Below, piece by piece: positions 1 to 7,774 of a stretch of 39,743 nucleotides of DNA. The stretch lies in NCBI GenBank assembly GCA_022448985.1, contig JAKVCR010000092.1:1-39743 (forward strand), written 5' to 3'. Position numbers and translations under genes: made by a program. This stretch comes from Roseibacillus sp. Its GTDB lineage: Bacteria; Verrucomicrobiota; Verrucomicrobiia; Verrucomicrobiales; Akkermansiaceae. The stretch's first letter is position 1. The number at the start of each line of letters is the position of its first letter. The notes beneath the pieces are model-generated. The model was not told the DNA's origin. It did no database searches and saw only the letters and a list, made by a program, of their open reading frames with translations.

Positions 1-846
1 GTCGTCGGGCGCCAACTCGTCGGCAGCAAGCATTTCTTGAATCATGCGGTCGAAGCCCTTGCCGTCGTTGAGGGATTCGACGATCCAGTCGCGCCAATGC
101 CAGATGTGCTTCTGGCTGTTGCGCAATTGTTTGTCGAGGCCATACCAGTCGCTGTAGCGCCAGACGTCCATCCAGTGCCGGGCCCAGCGCTCGCCGTACT
201 GGGGACTGGCGAGGAGTTCGTCCACGATGGACTCCCATGGCCGGGAGTCATTCAACTGTTCACGTGTGGGCGGCAGGCCGATAAGATCGAGGTAGAGGCG
301 GCGGATGAGAATCGTGCGTTGCGCCGGTGGCTGGGCCTTCAACCCGAGCGCTGTCTGGCGTTTTTGCAGGAGGACGTCGATGGGGTTGCCCGCATCATCC
401 GGCAAGGACGTGCGGCGTGGCACCTGGAAAGCCCAGTGCTCGCCCGGGCCTTGTGGAACAGGCTCCCCGGCTGGCGCCTTGGCCCCACCGTCAATCCAGC
501 GACGCAGGAGAGCAATCTCATCGGATTTCAAGGCCGCCCCGTCCTCGGGAGGCGGCATGCGGTCTTCCCCCATGTCCTCGACGCGCTCGATGAGAAGGCT
601 TTCCTCCGCCTGCCCGGGAACAATGACTTCGCCCTTCAGCATGAGGTCGCGCGTATCCAGCCGCAGCTTTGCCTTCTGTTTGAGCGCGCTGTGACAGGAA
701 TGGCATTTCGAGGCGAGGAGCACCTTCACCTTGCCGTAGTCCTCATGAAGTTCCCCGGAAGGAGCTTCCTGCTCCCCGTGAACAAGGGGGCAAGCCGCGG
801 TAATACCTGCGACGGCGAGAACAAGGAACGACCGCGATGCACACAT
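1..846 (-). CDS. PSD1-type cytochrome c / DUF1549 protein (partial, 3' end beyond window)
   Basis: The reading frame is open from the ATG at 846 to the left edge, so 282 N-terminal residues are visible and the C-terminus is missing. An in-frame TAG lies just upstream, which supports this start. Residues 1-24 form a signal peptide. A single c-type haem motif CHSCH sits at 48-52, followed by the 'RMPPPEDG' and 'LRRWIDGGA' segments typical of the planctomycete-type cytochrome domain (PSCyt1). The DUF1549-like region follows, with 'LYLDLIGLPPT', 'ASPQYGERWARHWMDVWRYSD' (split here from its continuation) and a tryptophan-rich stretch. Full-length relatives are usually 700-1000 residues and also carry DUF1553. 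They are periplasmic proteins of unknown reaction, often found beside sulfatases, as here. It is the last visible gene of the minus-strand sulfatase cluster, 37 bases after the sulfatase-propeller gene. The family call is firm; the function is unknown. Confidence 0.88.
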   Translation of the reverse strand, partial: MCASRSFLVLAVAGITAACPLVHGEQEAPSGELHEDYGKVKVLLASKCHSCHSALKQKAKLRLDTRDLMLKGEVIVPGQAEESLLIERVEDMGEDRMPPPEDGAALKSDEIALLRRWIDGGAKAPAGEPVPQGPGEHWAFQVPRRTSLPDDAGNPIDVLLQKRQTALGLKAQPPAQRTILIRRLYLDLIGLPPTREQLNDSRPWESIVDELLASPQYGERWARHWMDVWRYSDWYGLDKQLRNSQKHIWHWRDWIVESLNDGKGFDRMIQEMLAADELAPDD

Positions 847-883
847 AAAGATATTCTTATACTAATGAATCATGACGTTCTGA

Positions 884-3283
884 TTAATTGGGGAGCGAAA
901 GTGTTTCCACCCAGATCGGCCCCTTACCCACTTCGTATTGCGTGATTTTTTTTAGTGCTCCGGTATTTTCAATCCGGTACGCGCCCAGTCGCGCGTCGGT
1001 TTGGCCAGCGACGTAAAGGAACTTGCCGAGCTTGTCGATGGTGAAGGAGCGCGGCACGCGTTCGCATGGGGTATGGCCGATCTTTTTTAGACGACCGCTT
1101 TGCGGGTCAACACTGAAGCCAACGATGCTGTCTCGGCCGGTGGGCGCGTGACGCTGCGTGATGTCGCGGTTGGAGACGTAGAGAAATCTTGCGTTGGGCG
1201 TCAGGTGCAAATCGGCGGTGGTGATTTTGCCGGTGAACCCTTTCGGTTGCGTCACGATATTTTGCATGGGCGTGAGCCGGCCTTTCTCCTGATCCCACTG
1301 CCACACGCCGACGCCCGGTTGTTCGCGTTCGTTGCTCGTATAGGCGATAGAGAGATTCGGATGAAAGATAAGATGCCGCGGTTGACGCGCCTCATCTTCA
1401 CCGGCGGGCCCCATGGCAAAGGGCGGGTCGTGTGGCACGGTGGTGCCGACCTGCGCAGTGAATTGGTTGATGAACACCTTGTTCGGGCCGGTGGCAGGAA
1501 CGAGCAGCCAATGGTTGTCCGGCGAAAACACGGCACTATGCGCCCGTTGTTCGAGCGTGAGTTCGCTGACGGTGGTGCCGCGATAGACCGGGTCGATTTC
1601 CCATACGGTCGCCTTGCCTGGGCCGTAATGGTTGCCGGCGAGAAATTCTCCATTGTTATCGGTCATCAAATATCCGGGACGCAGGTTGACGGCGGCGCGA
1701 TTAAGGAGTTTGAGTTTGCCGGTCTTGTCGATGGCAAACGTGGTGATTACAGGATCTTTCTTTTGTGCGCTCACAGAGGCAGCGACGTACATCAGCTTGC
1801 GGTTGGGCGCGAAGGTGAACGAGCCGGCGTCGGGAAGTGGAAACTGCTGCAGTGGCGACAGTTTGCCGGTGGTTTTGTTCACGGCATACATGCTGAGCTG
1901 GCCGCCCGCGGCGAGGTACAAGCGCTGTTCGGAGTCGCGGGGATCGCCATCGCGCTGGGCGGGGTCAGGATTGGGTTGTGCTTTCAACACCGCAGCGAGG
2001 CGTTGGCGGGCGGCGCTGGATTCTGGAGTGTCCTTGGAGATCGGTCGCTTCTCGAGTTTATCGTTGGGCACATCGTAGAGTTCTCCGTTGCCGTAGAGCT
2101 TGAAGCGTTTGTCGCGGGCAAAGCGAATTTTGCGAAACTGATCCTTATCCCAACCCGGCCTGGGATCGTAATGGCAAAACACCCACGGACGCGACTGGGC
2201 GGGTTGACCAAGCAGGTGCGGATAAAAGCTGATGCCGTCGAGCTTGGCCCGGGCAGGAATAGGGCGCTGGGCAGCCTCCATAATGGTGGGCAGGAAATCA
2301 GTGGAGTCCACAAGGTTGTCATTGATGCCCGGCTGAATCCGCCCGGGCCAGCACACGATCAAGGGCACATGTGTGCCCGCATCGGTGGCGCGTCCCTTGC
2401 CGCCAACCACCGGACCGCTCCGGGTTTGCGAGGTGATCTTCCGGTGAGTGCCGTTGTCGCTGTAAAAAATGACGAGCGTGTTTTTGCTCAAACCGAGATC
2501 ATCGATTTGCTGCACCACGCGACCGACGCATTTATCCATATACTCGACCATGCCCGGAAAATATTTGGTATCCTCGGTGGCCGGCGGGATGCCGTCATTC
2601 CAGTCAGCGCTGTCCGGCGTGGGCTCGAACGGACGATGTGGCAGGGCCATCGCGTAATACACAAAGAATGGCTTGTCGCTGCCCTTCTTACGTTTGATGA
2701 AGTCGTTGATGAAATCTACCCAATGATCCGGCCCGTACCTGCCCTTCAACTCCTTCAACAGCTTGCCATTCTCGAATGTGGTCGGTCGGGCAAAGCGCAG
2801 GCCCTTGTCCTCGGTGTGCCAGGAATGAAACAGGCTGTACTCGTCAAAACCCGCTTCGGTCACCTTCATGCCCTTGCCGCGGCGCAGGTGCGAGCCGGGA
2901 TAGCTGGGCGGATCGTAACTCTGCAGCTGCCACTTGCCCGCAATGCAGGTGTGATAGCCTGCCTCCTGCATATAGTGGCCGATCGTCTTCGCCGTGGGAT
3001 CAAGCGTGCCAAAGTATGTCCAGTTGCGGTTGTTATACCGACCGGTCATGAGCTGAATGCGCGTGTTCGTACAAAGCGGCTGCGAATACGCGTGCCGGAA
3101 CCGGATTCCCCCGGCTGCCATCCGATCCAGTCGCGGTGTGGAATAACTCGTGCCGCCATAACACCCCAGCCCCTCCACTCCGAGGTCATCCGCCATGATT
3201 AAAACAATGTTTGGCTTTTCTGCCTCGGCCCAAACTGCAAGCGGAAGCAGTAGCGTAAAGAGGATCAGATACAGTTTCTTCAT
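884..3283 (-). CDS. Exported sulfatase fused to a lactonase-like beta-propeller
   Basis: This 799-residue protein has a signal peptide (about 1-19, cleaved near AEAEKP). Residues 24 to about 440 form an alkaline-phosphatase-fold sulfatase: 'NIVLIMADDLG' supplies the metal-binding Asp pair, 'VIFYSDNGTH' a further metal site, and 'GGKGRATDAGTHVPLIVCWPG' the usual core. The maturation site reads C71-T-N-T-R75. The usual motif is C-x-P/A-x-R, so the proline position is Asn, which is unusual. From about residue 454 to the end the sequence changes to a propeller of the 6-phosphogluconolactonase-like family (PF10282 type), with repeated blades such as 'MYAVNKTTGKLS', 'TFAIDKTGKLK' and 'GFSVDPQSGRLK'. 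Such propellers are normally separate proteins. The frame is uninterrupted across the junction near 1930. It lies 9 bases downstream of the second sulfatase, so the two are probably co-transcribed. The substrate is unknown; a sulfated glycan is the likely class. Confidence 0.9.
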   Translation of the reverse strand: MKKLYLILFTLLLPLAVWAEAEKPNIVLIMADDLGVEGLGCYGGTSYSTPRLDRMAAGGIRFRHAYSQPLCTNTRIQLMTGRYNNRNWTYFGTLDPTAKTIGHYMQEAGYHTCIAGKWQLQSYDPPSYPGSHLRRGKGMKVTEAGFDEYSLFHSWHTEDKGLRFARPTTFENGKLLKELKGRYGPDHWVDFINDFIKRKKGSDKPFFVYYAMALPHRPFEPTPDSADWNDGIPPATEDTKYFPGMVEYMDKCVGRVVQQIDDLGLSKNTLVIFYSDNGTHRKITSQTRSGPVVGGKGRATDAGTHVPLIVCWPGRIQPGINDNLVDSTDFLPTIMEAAQRPIPARAKLDGISFYPHLLGQPAQSRPWVFCHYDPRPGWDKDQFRKIRFARDKRFKLYGNGELYDVPNDKLEKRPISKDTPESSAARQRLAAVLKAQPNPDPAQRDGDPRDSEQRLYLAAGGQLSMYAVNKTTGKLSPLQQFPLPDAGSFTFAPNRKLMYVAASVSAQKKDPVITTFAIDKTGKLKLLNRAAVNLRPGYLMTDNNGEFLAGNHYGPGKATVWEIDPVYRGTTVSELTLEQRAHSAVFSPDNHWLLVPATGPNKVFINQFTAQVGTTVPHDPPFAMGPAGEDEARQPRHLIFHPNLSIAYTSNEREQPGVGVWQWDQEKGRLTPMQNIVTQPKGFTGKITTADLHLTPNARFLYVSNRDITQRHAPTGRDSIVGFSVDPQSGRLKKIGHTPCERVPRSFTIDKLGKFLYVAGQTDARLGAYRIENTGALKKITQYEVGKGPIWVETLSLPN

Positions 3284-3292
3284 TTCTTTTAT

Positions 3293-4723
3293 CTACCGTT
3301 TTGCGCCCAGGTCGTTCTTCCCTATTTCGCTTAGCTGCGCTTTCAGTTTTGCCCTCAAATCGGCGAGGGTCTTGGCGTATCCGGGATCATTTATGAGGTT
3401 AATGTACTGTCTGGGATCTTTCTCCATGTCATAGAGCTCCCCGTCCTTTCCGTAGTCGAGAAAGGCCCAGTTTTCTGTGCGCAGCAGTCTGCCTTTGCCA
3501 CTGGACAGGGCGGCATCACGGACCTTAACGGCTGGATCATCCAGCATGGCTGAGATGTCCTTACCTTGAATATTTCCGGGAATCTTCAAGCCGCACAATT
3601 TGGAGACCGTAGGGTAGAGGTCGATTAATTCCGCCAGGGAATGACAAATCGCCGGATTTTTGCCCGGCACGCAGATAATCAGCGGCACCTTGGCCGACTC
3701 CTCGTGAATGCTTACCTTCATCCATAGATCGTGTTCGCCCAGGTGGTAACCATGGTCACTGGTAAAGATGACGATGGTGTCATCACGCTGCCCGGTCTCT
3801 TCCAGCGCCTTTAGGACCTTCCCCACCATCGCGTCCATAAAGCTGACCGACGCGTAGTAAGCGCGGACCACTTTTTTTTGCTGGGTAAGGTCCATTTGCC
3901 ATTTTGCAGAGGTTCTCCTGTTGGCTGAGTTCATGGGAATATCATCCCAGTCACCCGGAATCTTCGGGGGAAGGACGATTTTATTCAATGGGTAGGGATC
4001 AAAGTATTTTTGGGGAGCCACCAGGGGGACATGTGGCCGCACGAACCCCACCGCCAAAAAGAACGGCTTGTTAATGTCCTTGTATCTATGGATGAGCTCG
4101 ACGGCTTTTTCCGCGGTCTTTCCATCCGAGTGGACAAGGTGATCCCCGTTGGCTTCAACAGTCGAAAAGCGGTTACCTCCTGCCGCGCCTTTCTTGATAC
4201 CGCCGGGATTATCCTGCAGTGTTTCGCCGAAACCGGGTGTCTTGGACTCGGGACCGGGGCTGTTGTAGGCCTCGTTCCAGGAGGCGGGATCGTCGGCACC
4301 GTCGCGACCCGGTCCGATATCAGTCGGAACACCCATGTGGAACACCTTTGAGATCCGTGCACTGTGATAGCCATTCTTCTTGAAGTGCTGCGCCCAGCTG
4401 TCTTTGTCTTCCCCGACTTCCTTGCGTCCGCTGGTGTAACCCGATGCCTTGCTGGCATAGGGGTAATAACCGAACATAAAGGAAGCCCGCGAAGGCCCAC
4501 AGAAAGTGGCTTGGCAATACGCCCTGGTGAAACGGGTTCCCTGGATGGCCAACTTGTCGATATTGGGAGTCCTGCAGACCCTGTTACCGTAACAGCCCAG
4601 GGCCGTCGAGGTGAGGTCGTCCGAGATGATGAAGAGCACGTTGAGCTTTTTTGCCTCGATCGTCCCCGCCAGGGACAACAACGCGGCAACCAGGCCGAGG
4701 ACAAAAGGAATTCGTATTTTCAT
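3293..4723 (-). CDS. Iduronate-2-sulfatase-like exported sulfatase
   Basis: A 476-residue sulfatase. The frame extends upstream to 4843, but the ATG at 4723 is preferred: it directly precedes a clean signal peptide ('MKIRIPFVLGLVAALLSLAG', cleaved near IEAKK) and has an AAAAGGACT ribosome-binding site. Metal-binding 'IISDDLTS' is at 33-40. The formylglycine motif C75-G-P-S-R79 is canonical. The segment 'FTSDHGYHLGEHDLWMK' is the hallmark of the human iduronate-2-sulfatase-like subfamily (SulfAtlas S1_7 type). It should remove sulfate esters from a uronic-acid-containing or related polysaccharide in the periplasm after conversion of Cys75 by a formylglycine-generating enzyme, which is not encoded in this window. 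It sits between the serine hydrolase upstream (116-base gap) and the sulfatase-propeller fusion downstream (9 bases). The sulfatase call is firm; the substrate is inferred only from subfamily resemblance. Confidence 0.93.
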   Translation of the reverse strand: MKIRIPFVLGLVAALLSLAGTIEAKKLNVLFIISDDLTSTALGCYGNRVCRTPNIDKLAIQGTRFTRAYCQATFCGPSRASFMFGYYPYASKASGYTSGRKEVGEDKDSWAQHFKKNGYHSARISKVFHMGVPTDIGPGRDGADDPASWNEAYNSPGPESKTPGFGETLQDNPGGIKKGAAGGNRFSTVEANGDHLVHSDGKTAEKAVELIHRYKDINKPFFLAVGFVRPHVPLVAPQKYFDPYPLNKIVLPPKIPGDWDDIPMNSANRRTSAKWQMDLTQQKKVVRAYYASVSFMDAMVGKVLKALEETGQRDDTIVIFTSDHGYHLGEHDLWMKVSIHEESAKVPLIICVPGKNPAICHSLAELIDLYPTVSKLCGLKIPGNIQGKDISAMLDDPAVKVRDAALSSGKGRLLRTENWAFLDYGKDGELYDMEKDPRQYINLINDPGYAKTLADLRAKLKAQLSEIGKNDLGAKR

Positions 4724-4839
4724 CAGTCCTTTTTCTTTCCAGCTTGAGGCTTCTCCCGAGGAGCCTTGTCGTGCAGCTACTTGATGCGAATGTCTTGTGA
4801 CTCCGCGACACAGTAGTTTCAGTCCGCGGCAGGAAGATT

Positions 4840-6033
4840 TCATTCCGAAGGTATCGCCTTGGTGGCCGTATCAAGAAAAGTGGAGTGGGTGAGATTCTTA
4901 TTCTTATCCCCGCTTTTTGTGTTCTGCAGCATGATATAGATGGTCTTGGTGCTGGGATCGGCCCAGGTAAGCGATCCACCGGACCCGCCTTTCCCGAAGC
5001 TTCCCTTGGTCAGCGCCGCAGTAACACCCTGCGGTTCCACGACCTCCTGAAAGGCAAGGGCATGAAAGTTTCCAGGACCGTGCCCGGCAGGTTCCACGTT
5101 GCCGGTCTGCTTGCGCGTCAGCTCACGAACGGATTTCTCCGAGAGGTAGCGGACACCGCCGTATTCACCACCGTTGAGAAGCATCTGGCACCAGGGGAAG
5201 AGGTCTTCGATGGTGGAGAAGAATCCGCCATCCACCGCGAAATAGCTGCCGCCGGTGCTCCAGTTGAAGTCGCGCATTTTCTCCGCTTCCCATTTGCCTT
5301 TCTTGGTCTTGCTATGTTTTCGGACCGCCCGGTCCTCGGGCACATCCTTGATGGTGAAGTAGGTGTTCTTCATTCCAAGAGGATCGAGCATCCGGGTCTT
5401 CAAAAACCCGGCATAGGGCATGCCGGAATACTTTTCCACGAGATAGGCCGCGACGTAAAGGCCTTCGCCCCCATACATCCATTTCGTTCCGGGTTCCCAC
5501 ATCAGCGTATCCTTTGCGGATTTAAGCACACGCTCCTTGATGGATTTCGTGGCCCGGTTTCTGATCGGGTTCTTCGGGAGACCATCGAGATGATTGAGCA
5601 AATTTCGCACGGTCAATGGATGTTTAGCCGTTTCCGAACTCCTCTTGCCGGTCTTCACTTTCTGCCCCTTGAATTCCGGAATATGTTTCTCCACCAGGTC
5701 ATCGAGCTGCAAATGCCCTTCGTCGACCATCATCATGATGGCAACTGCGACGAACGACTTGGTGATCGAGGCGGCCCAAAAAACGTCCGTGGTCTCCAGC
5801 GACTCCTTACCCATGATCCGCCAGCCCACCGCATCGATGGACGCGATCTCCCCATTGCGGGCCACCAAAGTGACCATGCCGGCGCTCAGCCCGCGGTCGA
5901 CGAGGGCCTGAAGGTTTTTGGGAACCTGAGACAGCGCCTTCTCATCCATCCCGTGCTCTGCCGCCTCCGAATGGGAAGCAACCAGGAACAGGGCACCTGC
6001 GCAGAAACTTGCGATCAGGGCAGCATGTCGCAT
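4840..6033 (-). CDS. Exported serine hydrolase, class C beta-lactamase/esterase fold
   Basis: A 397-residue protein with a signal peptide ending near residue 25 (ASHSEAAEHG). The nucleophile motif is S-I-T-K ('WAASITKSF', about residues 89-92), followed by 'LLNHLDGLP', the equivalent of LLtHtSGL. The second catalytic motif, normally Y-x-N, reads Y-G-G ('WMYGGEGLY'). The third is a glycine-rich 'FGKGGSGGS', close to the H/K-x-G position. These features place it in the beta-lactamase-related family (PF00144), whose members are mostly esterases or peptidases rather than antibiotic-resistance enzymes. The Y-G-G variant argues against true lactamase activity. GTG at 6036 and ATG at 6033 are adjacent; ATG was chosen, with AGGTAG about 8 bases upstream. 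It is the first gene of the minus-strand sulfatase cluster, 63 bases downstream of lexA, and may deacylate the same polymer that the sulfatases desulfate (inference). Confidence 0.88.
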   Translation of the reverse strand: MRHAALIASFCAGALFLVASHSEAAEHGMDEKALSQVPKNLQALVDRGLSAGMVTLVARNGEIASIDAVGWRIMGKESLETTDVFWAASITKSFVAVAIMMMVDEGHLQLDDLVEKHIPEFKGQKVKTGKRSSETAKHPLTVRNLLNHLDGLPKNPIRNRATKSIKERVLKSAKDTLMWEPGTKWMYGGEGLYVAAYLVEKYSGMPYAGFLKTRMLDPLGMKNTYFTIKDVPEDRAVRKHSKTKKGKWEAEKMRDFNWSTGGSYFAVDGGFFSTIEDLFPWCQMLLNGGEYGGVRYLSEKSVRELTRKQTGNVEPAGHGPGNFHALAFQEVVEPQGVTAALTKGSFGKGGSGGSLTWADPSTKTIYIMLQNTKSGDKNKNLTHSTFLDTATKAIPSE

Positions 6034-6099
6034 CACACTACCTGTCTATGGCAAACCCTGAGCACTTGCAAGCTGCCCAGCCTCACACAGTCCAAGCCT

Positions 6100-6714
6100 T
6101 CAGGCCGCCTTCCGCAGCAGGGCCACCATCACTCCCTGGATGACCAACTCACTGAGGGGAATGAGATCCGGATACATCTCGTTCTCGGCCTGCAGGTAGG
6201 GCTTACCACGATTGACAATGTAACGCTTGAGGGTGGTCTCCCCATCAATAAGCGCTGCCACAACATCACCGTTACGCGGCTCTCGCATTTCCAGCACAAC
6301 GGTGTCCCCATCACAGATGTGCGCATCGATCATCGAGTCTCCCCGCACCTTCAATGCAAACACCTTCTTGGACCTGGAAAGACCGATACTGGTCACATCA
6401 ATGGAAACACAACCATCCCTCTCGGGTTCGACATCCTGGGCCATGCCAGCCGCGATCTCGCCATAAACAGGGATGTCCACAATCTCCTCGCGCTCGAGTT
6501 CTTCCGGCAGGACCACCGCACGGGCTTTTCCAGGCAGGCGATTGATGACCCCCTTCCGCTCGAGGGCGCGCAGATGACTCATGGCCGCAGTCTGGCTGGC
6601 GAATCCGAAATGGGCCTGGATTTCACGGGTGGAGGGCATGACTCCCGTTTCACGGTGGGAGTGCCGGAGAAAATCGAGTAGTTCCTGCTGCCGGTCGGTG
6701 AGTTTATGAGACAT
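6100..6714 (-). CDS. lexA: LexA repressor, self-cleaving SOS regulator
   Basis: A 204-residue LexA. It represses DNA-damage genes and cleaves itself when RecA filaments form. An N-terminal winged helix (about 1-68) contains 'LTDRQQELLDFLRH' and the recognition region 'STREIQAHFGFAS'. The cleavage site is A89-G90 ('YGEIAAGMA'). The catalytic dyad is S127 ('VRGDSMID') and K163 ('GETTLKRY'). Length and domain order are normal. The start ATG at 6714 lies 12 bases from a LexA-like palindrome at 6727-6740 that overlaps its probable promoter, so autoregulation is likely. It is divergent from a D,D-carboxypeptidase gene, whose own promoter region would also contain this operator. Downstream, on the same strand, lies the serine hydrolase of the sulfatase cluster (63 bases), with no obvious terminator between. 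Confidence 0.97.
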   Translation of the reverse strand: MSHKLTDRQQELLDFLRHSHRETGVMPSTREIQAHFGFASQTAAMSHLRALERKGVINRLPGKARAVVLPEELEREEIVDIPVYGEIAAGMAQDVEPERDGCVSIDVTSIGLSRSKKVFALKVRGDSMIDAHICDGDTVVLEMREPRNGDVVAALIDGETTLKRYIVNRGKPYLQAENEMYPDLIPLSELVIQGVMVALLRKAA

Positions 6715-6726
6715 TTGAACAGTTGA

Positions 6727-6740
6727 TGTTTACATGAACA
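6727..6740. promoter_or_regulatory. LexA box (TGTTT-ACAT-GAACA)
   Basis: This is a 14-base palindrome with one mismatch to TGTTC-N4-GAACA, the LexA-binding consensus reported for Verrucomicrobia. It lies 12 bases upstream of the lexA start, immediately downstream of a -10-like CATAAT (minus strand), where binding would block transcription. A lone half-site TGAACA at 6716-6721, overlapping the start region, might extend the operator. Confidence 0.82.
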
Positions 6741-6769
6741 GTATTATGCTCCGGGAAGCTGAAACGCAA
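6741..6769 (-). promoter_or_regulatory. Putative lexA promoter
   Basis: On the minus strand TTGCGT (6764-6769) precedes either TAATAC at 17 bases (6741-6746) or CATAAT at 15 bases (6743-6748). The LexA box begins next to the -10, as expected for an autoregulated SOS promoter. Match to consensus is moderate, and the exact -10 is uncertain. Confidence 0.5.
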
Positions 6770-6813
6770 GTATTTCTTTAAGAGAAGACCTGCAAACTAA
6801 GGGAAATTCGCCC

Positions 6814-7764
6814 TTGAGAATAGTTCAGCCGGTGGGATTATCAACGTCGATGTCTATCGCTTCTGGGCCCCCGTTGGCCTGTCTGGTGTTATCCATGGCC
6901 CTCGTTGCCTGCGTCTCTCCTCCGGGGAATCCGACTGTCCAGCAGAGGCCGGTGACGCCGCCACCACCCTCCATAGTCACTCCCCAGGGCACCCCGCCTG
7001 CGGTCGTCGCCAAGCGGGTGATCGTTGTCGATGTGACGAGCGGGCGGGTCCTCGCGGCCAAGAATGCGGACGAGCGGTGTGCGGTGGCCAGCACCCAGAA
7101 ACTCATGACTGCCCTCCTGGTGACGGAAGCGGGCTCCCTGAACGATCGCGTTGTGATCCAGTCGTCTGACACCACGGTGGAACCGACCAAGCTCTATCTC
7201 CAGACCGGCCATACCTACACCCGCGGGCAATTGCTCAAGGCCATCCTGGTGCGAAGCGCAAACGATGCCTCCGTAGCCCTGGCCCGGGACGTGGCAGGAA
7301 GCGTTACTGGTTTTGCACAGCAGATGAATCTCCGGGCCCGCTCCCTCGGCATGTCCAACAGCAACTTCCTGAATCCACACGGTCTCACCAGGAAGGGTCA
7401 ATTCTCCACCGCACGTGACATTGCCAAGCTCGCGCGCCACGTCTACCAGCATGCATCCCTCCGGGGACTAACGAACATCCGCGAGTACAACTTCGTCCAC
7501 AACAACGGGAAGGTCAGTAAACTTACCAATACCAACAAGCTACTCAAACGCCTGCCCTATGCCAACGGGATGAAGACGGGAACCACGAGGGCCTCGGGAA
7601 GATGCCTTGTCGCAAGCGGCAGTCTGCACGGACGCACGGTGATCACGGTGGTGCTGGGCAGCACGTCCAGATCGATTTGGAAGGACTCGGAAGACCTGCT
7701 GCGCTGGGCGCTCGAATCGCCCCAGCTGATCCGTCCGGTGATGGCATTGAAGGTGGCCAACTAG
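6814..7764 (+). CDS. D-alanyl-D-alanine carboxypeptidase (PBP5-like, peptidase S11), lipoprotein
   Basis: A 316-residue penicillin-binding protein that should trim the terminal D-Ala from peptidoglycan stems in the periplasm. The three active-site motifs are present: S93-T-Q-K96, S148-A-N150 and K254-T-G256. A lipobox 'LVAC' ends at Cys33, followed by a Pro-rich linker, so the protein is probably membrane-anchored through lipid. It lacks the C-terminal PBP5 beta domain, giving a compact single-domain enzyme. Two starts are possible: TTG at 6814, with AAGGGA about 9 bases upstream, which gives the signal peptide a basic residue; or ATG at 6850, which removes it. TTG is preferred. The gene is divergent from lexA and ten bases upstream of bioF. 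A weak TTGATG-N16-TATGCT promoter would place the LexA box in its spacer, so SOS co-control is possible but unproven. Confidence 0.92.
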   Translation: MRIVQPVGLSTSMSIASGPPLACLVLSMALVACVSPPGNPTVQQRPVTPPPPSIVTPQGTPPAVVAKRVIVVDVTSGRVLAAKNADERCAVASTQKLMTALLVTEAGSLNDRVVIQSSDTTVEPTKLYLQTGHTYTRGQLLKAILVRSANDASVALARDVAGSVTGFAQQMNLRARSLGMSNSNFLNPHGLTRKGQFSTARDIAKLARHVYQHASLRGLTNIREYNFVHNNGKVSKLTNTNKLLKRLPYANGMKTGTTRASGRCLVASGSLHGRTVITVVLGSTSRSIWKDSEDLLRWALESPQLIRPVMALKVAN

Positions 7765-7774
7765 AAGAATCGTC

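Noticed and set aside
1100-3202. A 700-codon open frame on the plus strand opposite the sulfatase-propeller gene
   Set aside because: The translation has no recognisable domain and is low in typical protein patterns, while the minus strand encodes clear sulfatase and propeller motifs over the same bases. It is an antisense shadow.
4724-4843. Upstream extension of the second sulfatase to an ATG at 4843
   Set aside because: It would add 40 residues with no signal-peptide character before the clear signal peptide at 4723, which also has a good ribosome-binding site.
4840-6033. Beta-lactamase conferring antibiotic resistance
   Set aside because: The second motif is Y-G-G in place of Y-x-N, and the neighbours are sulfatases; an esterase or peptidase of the same fold is more likely.
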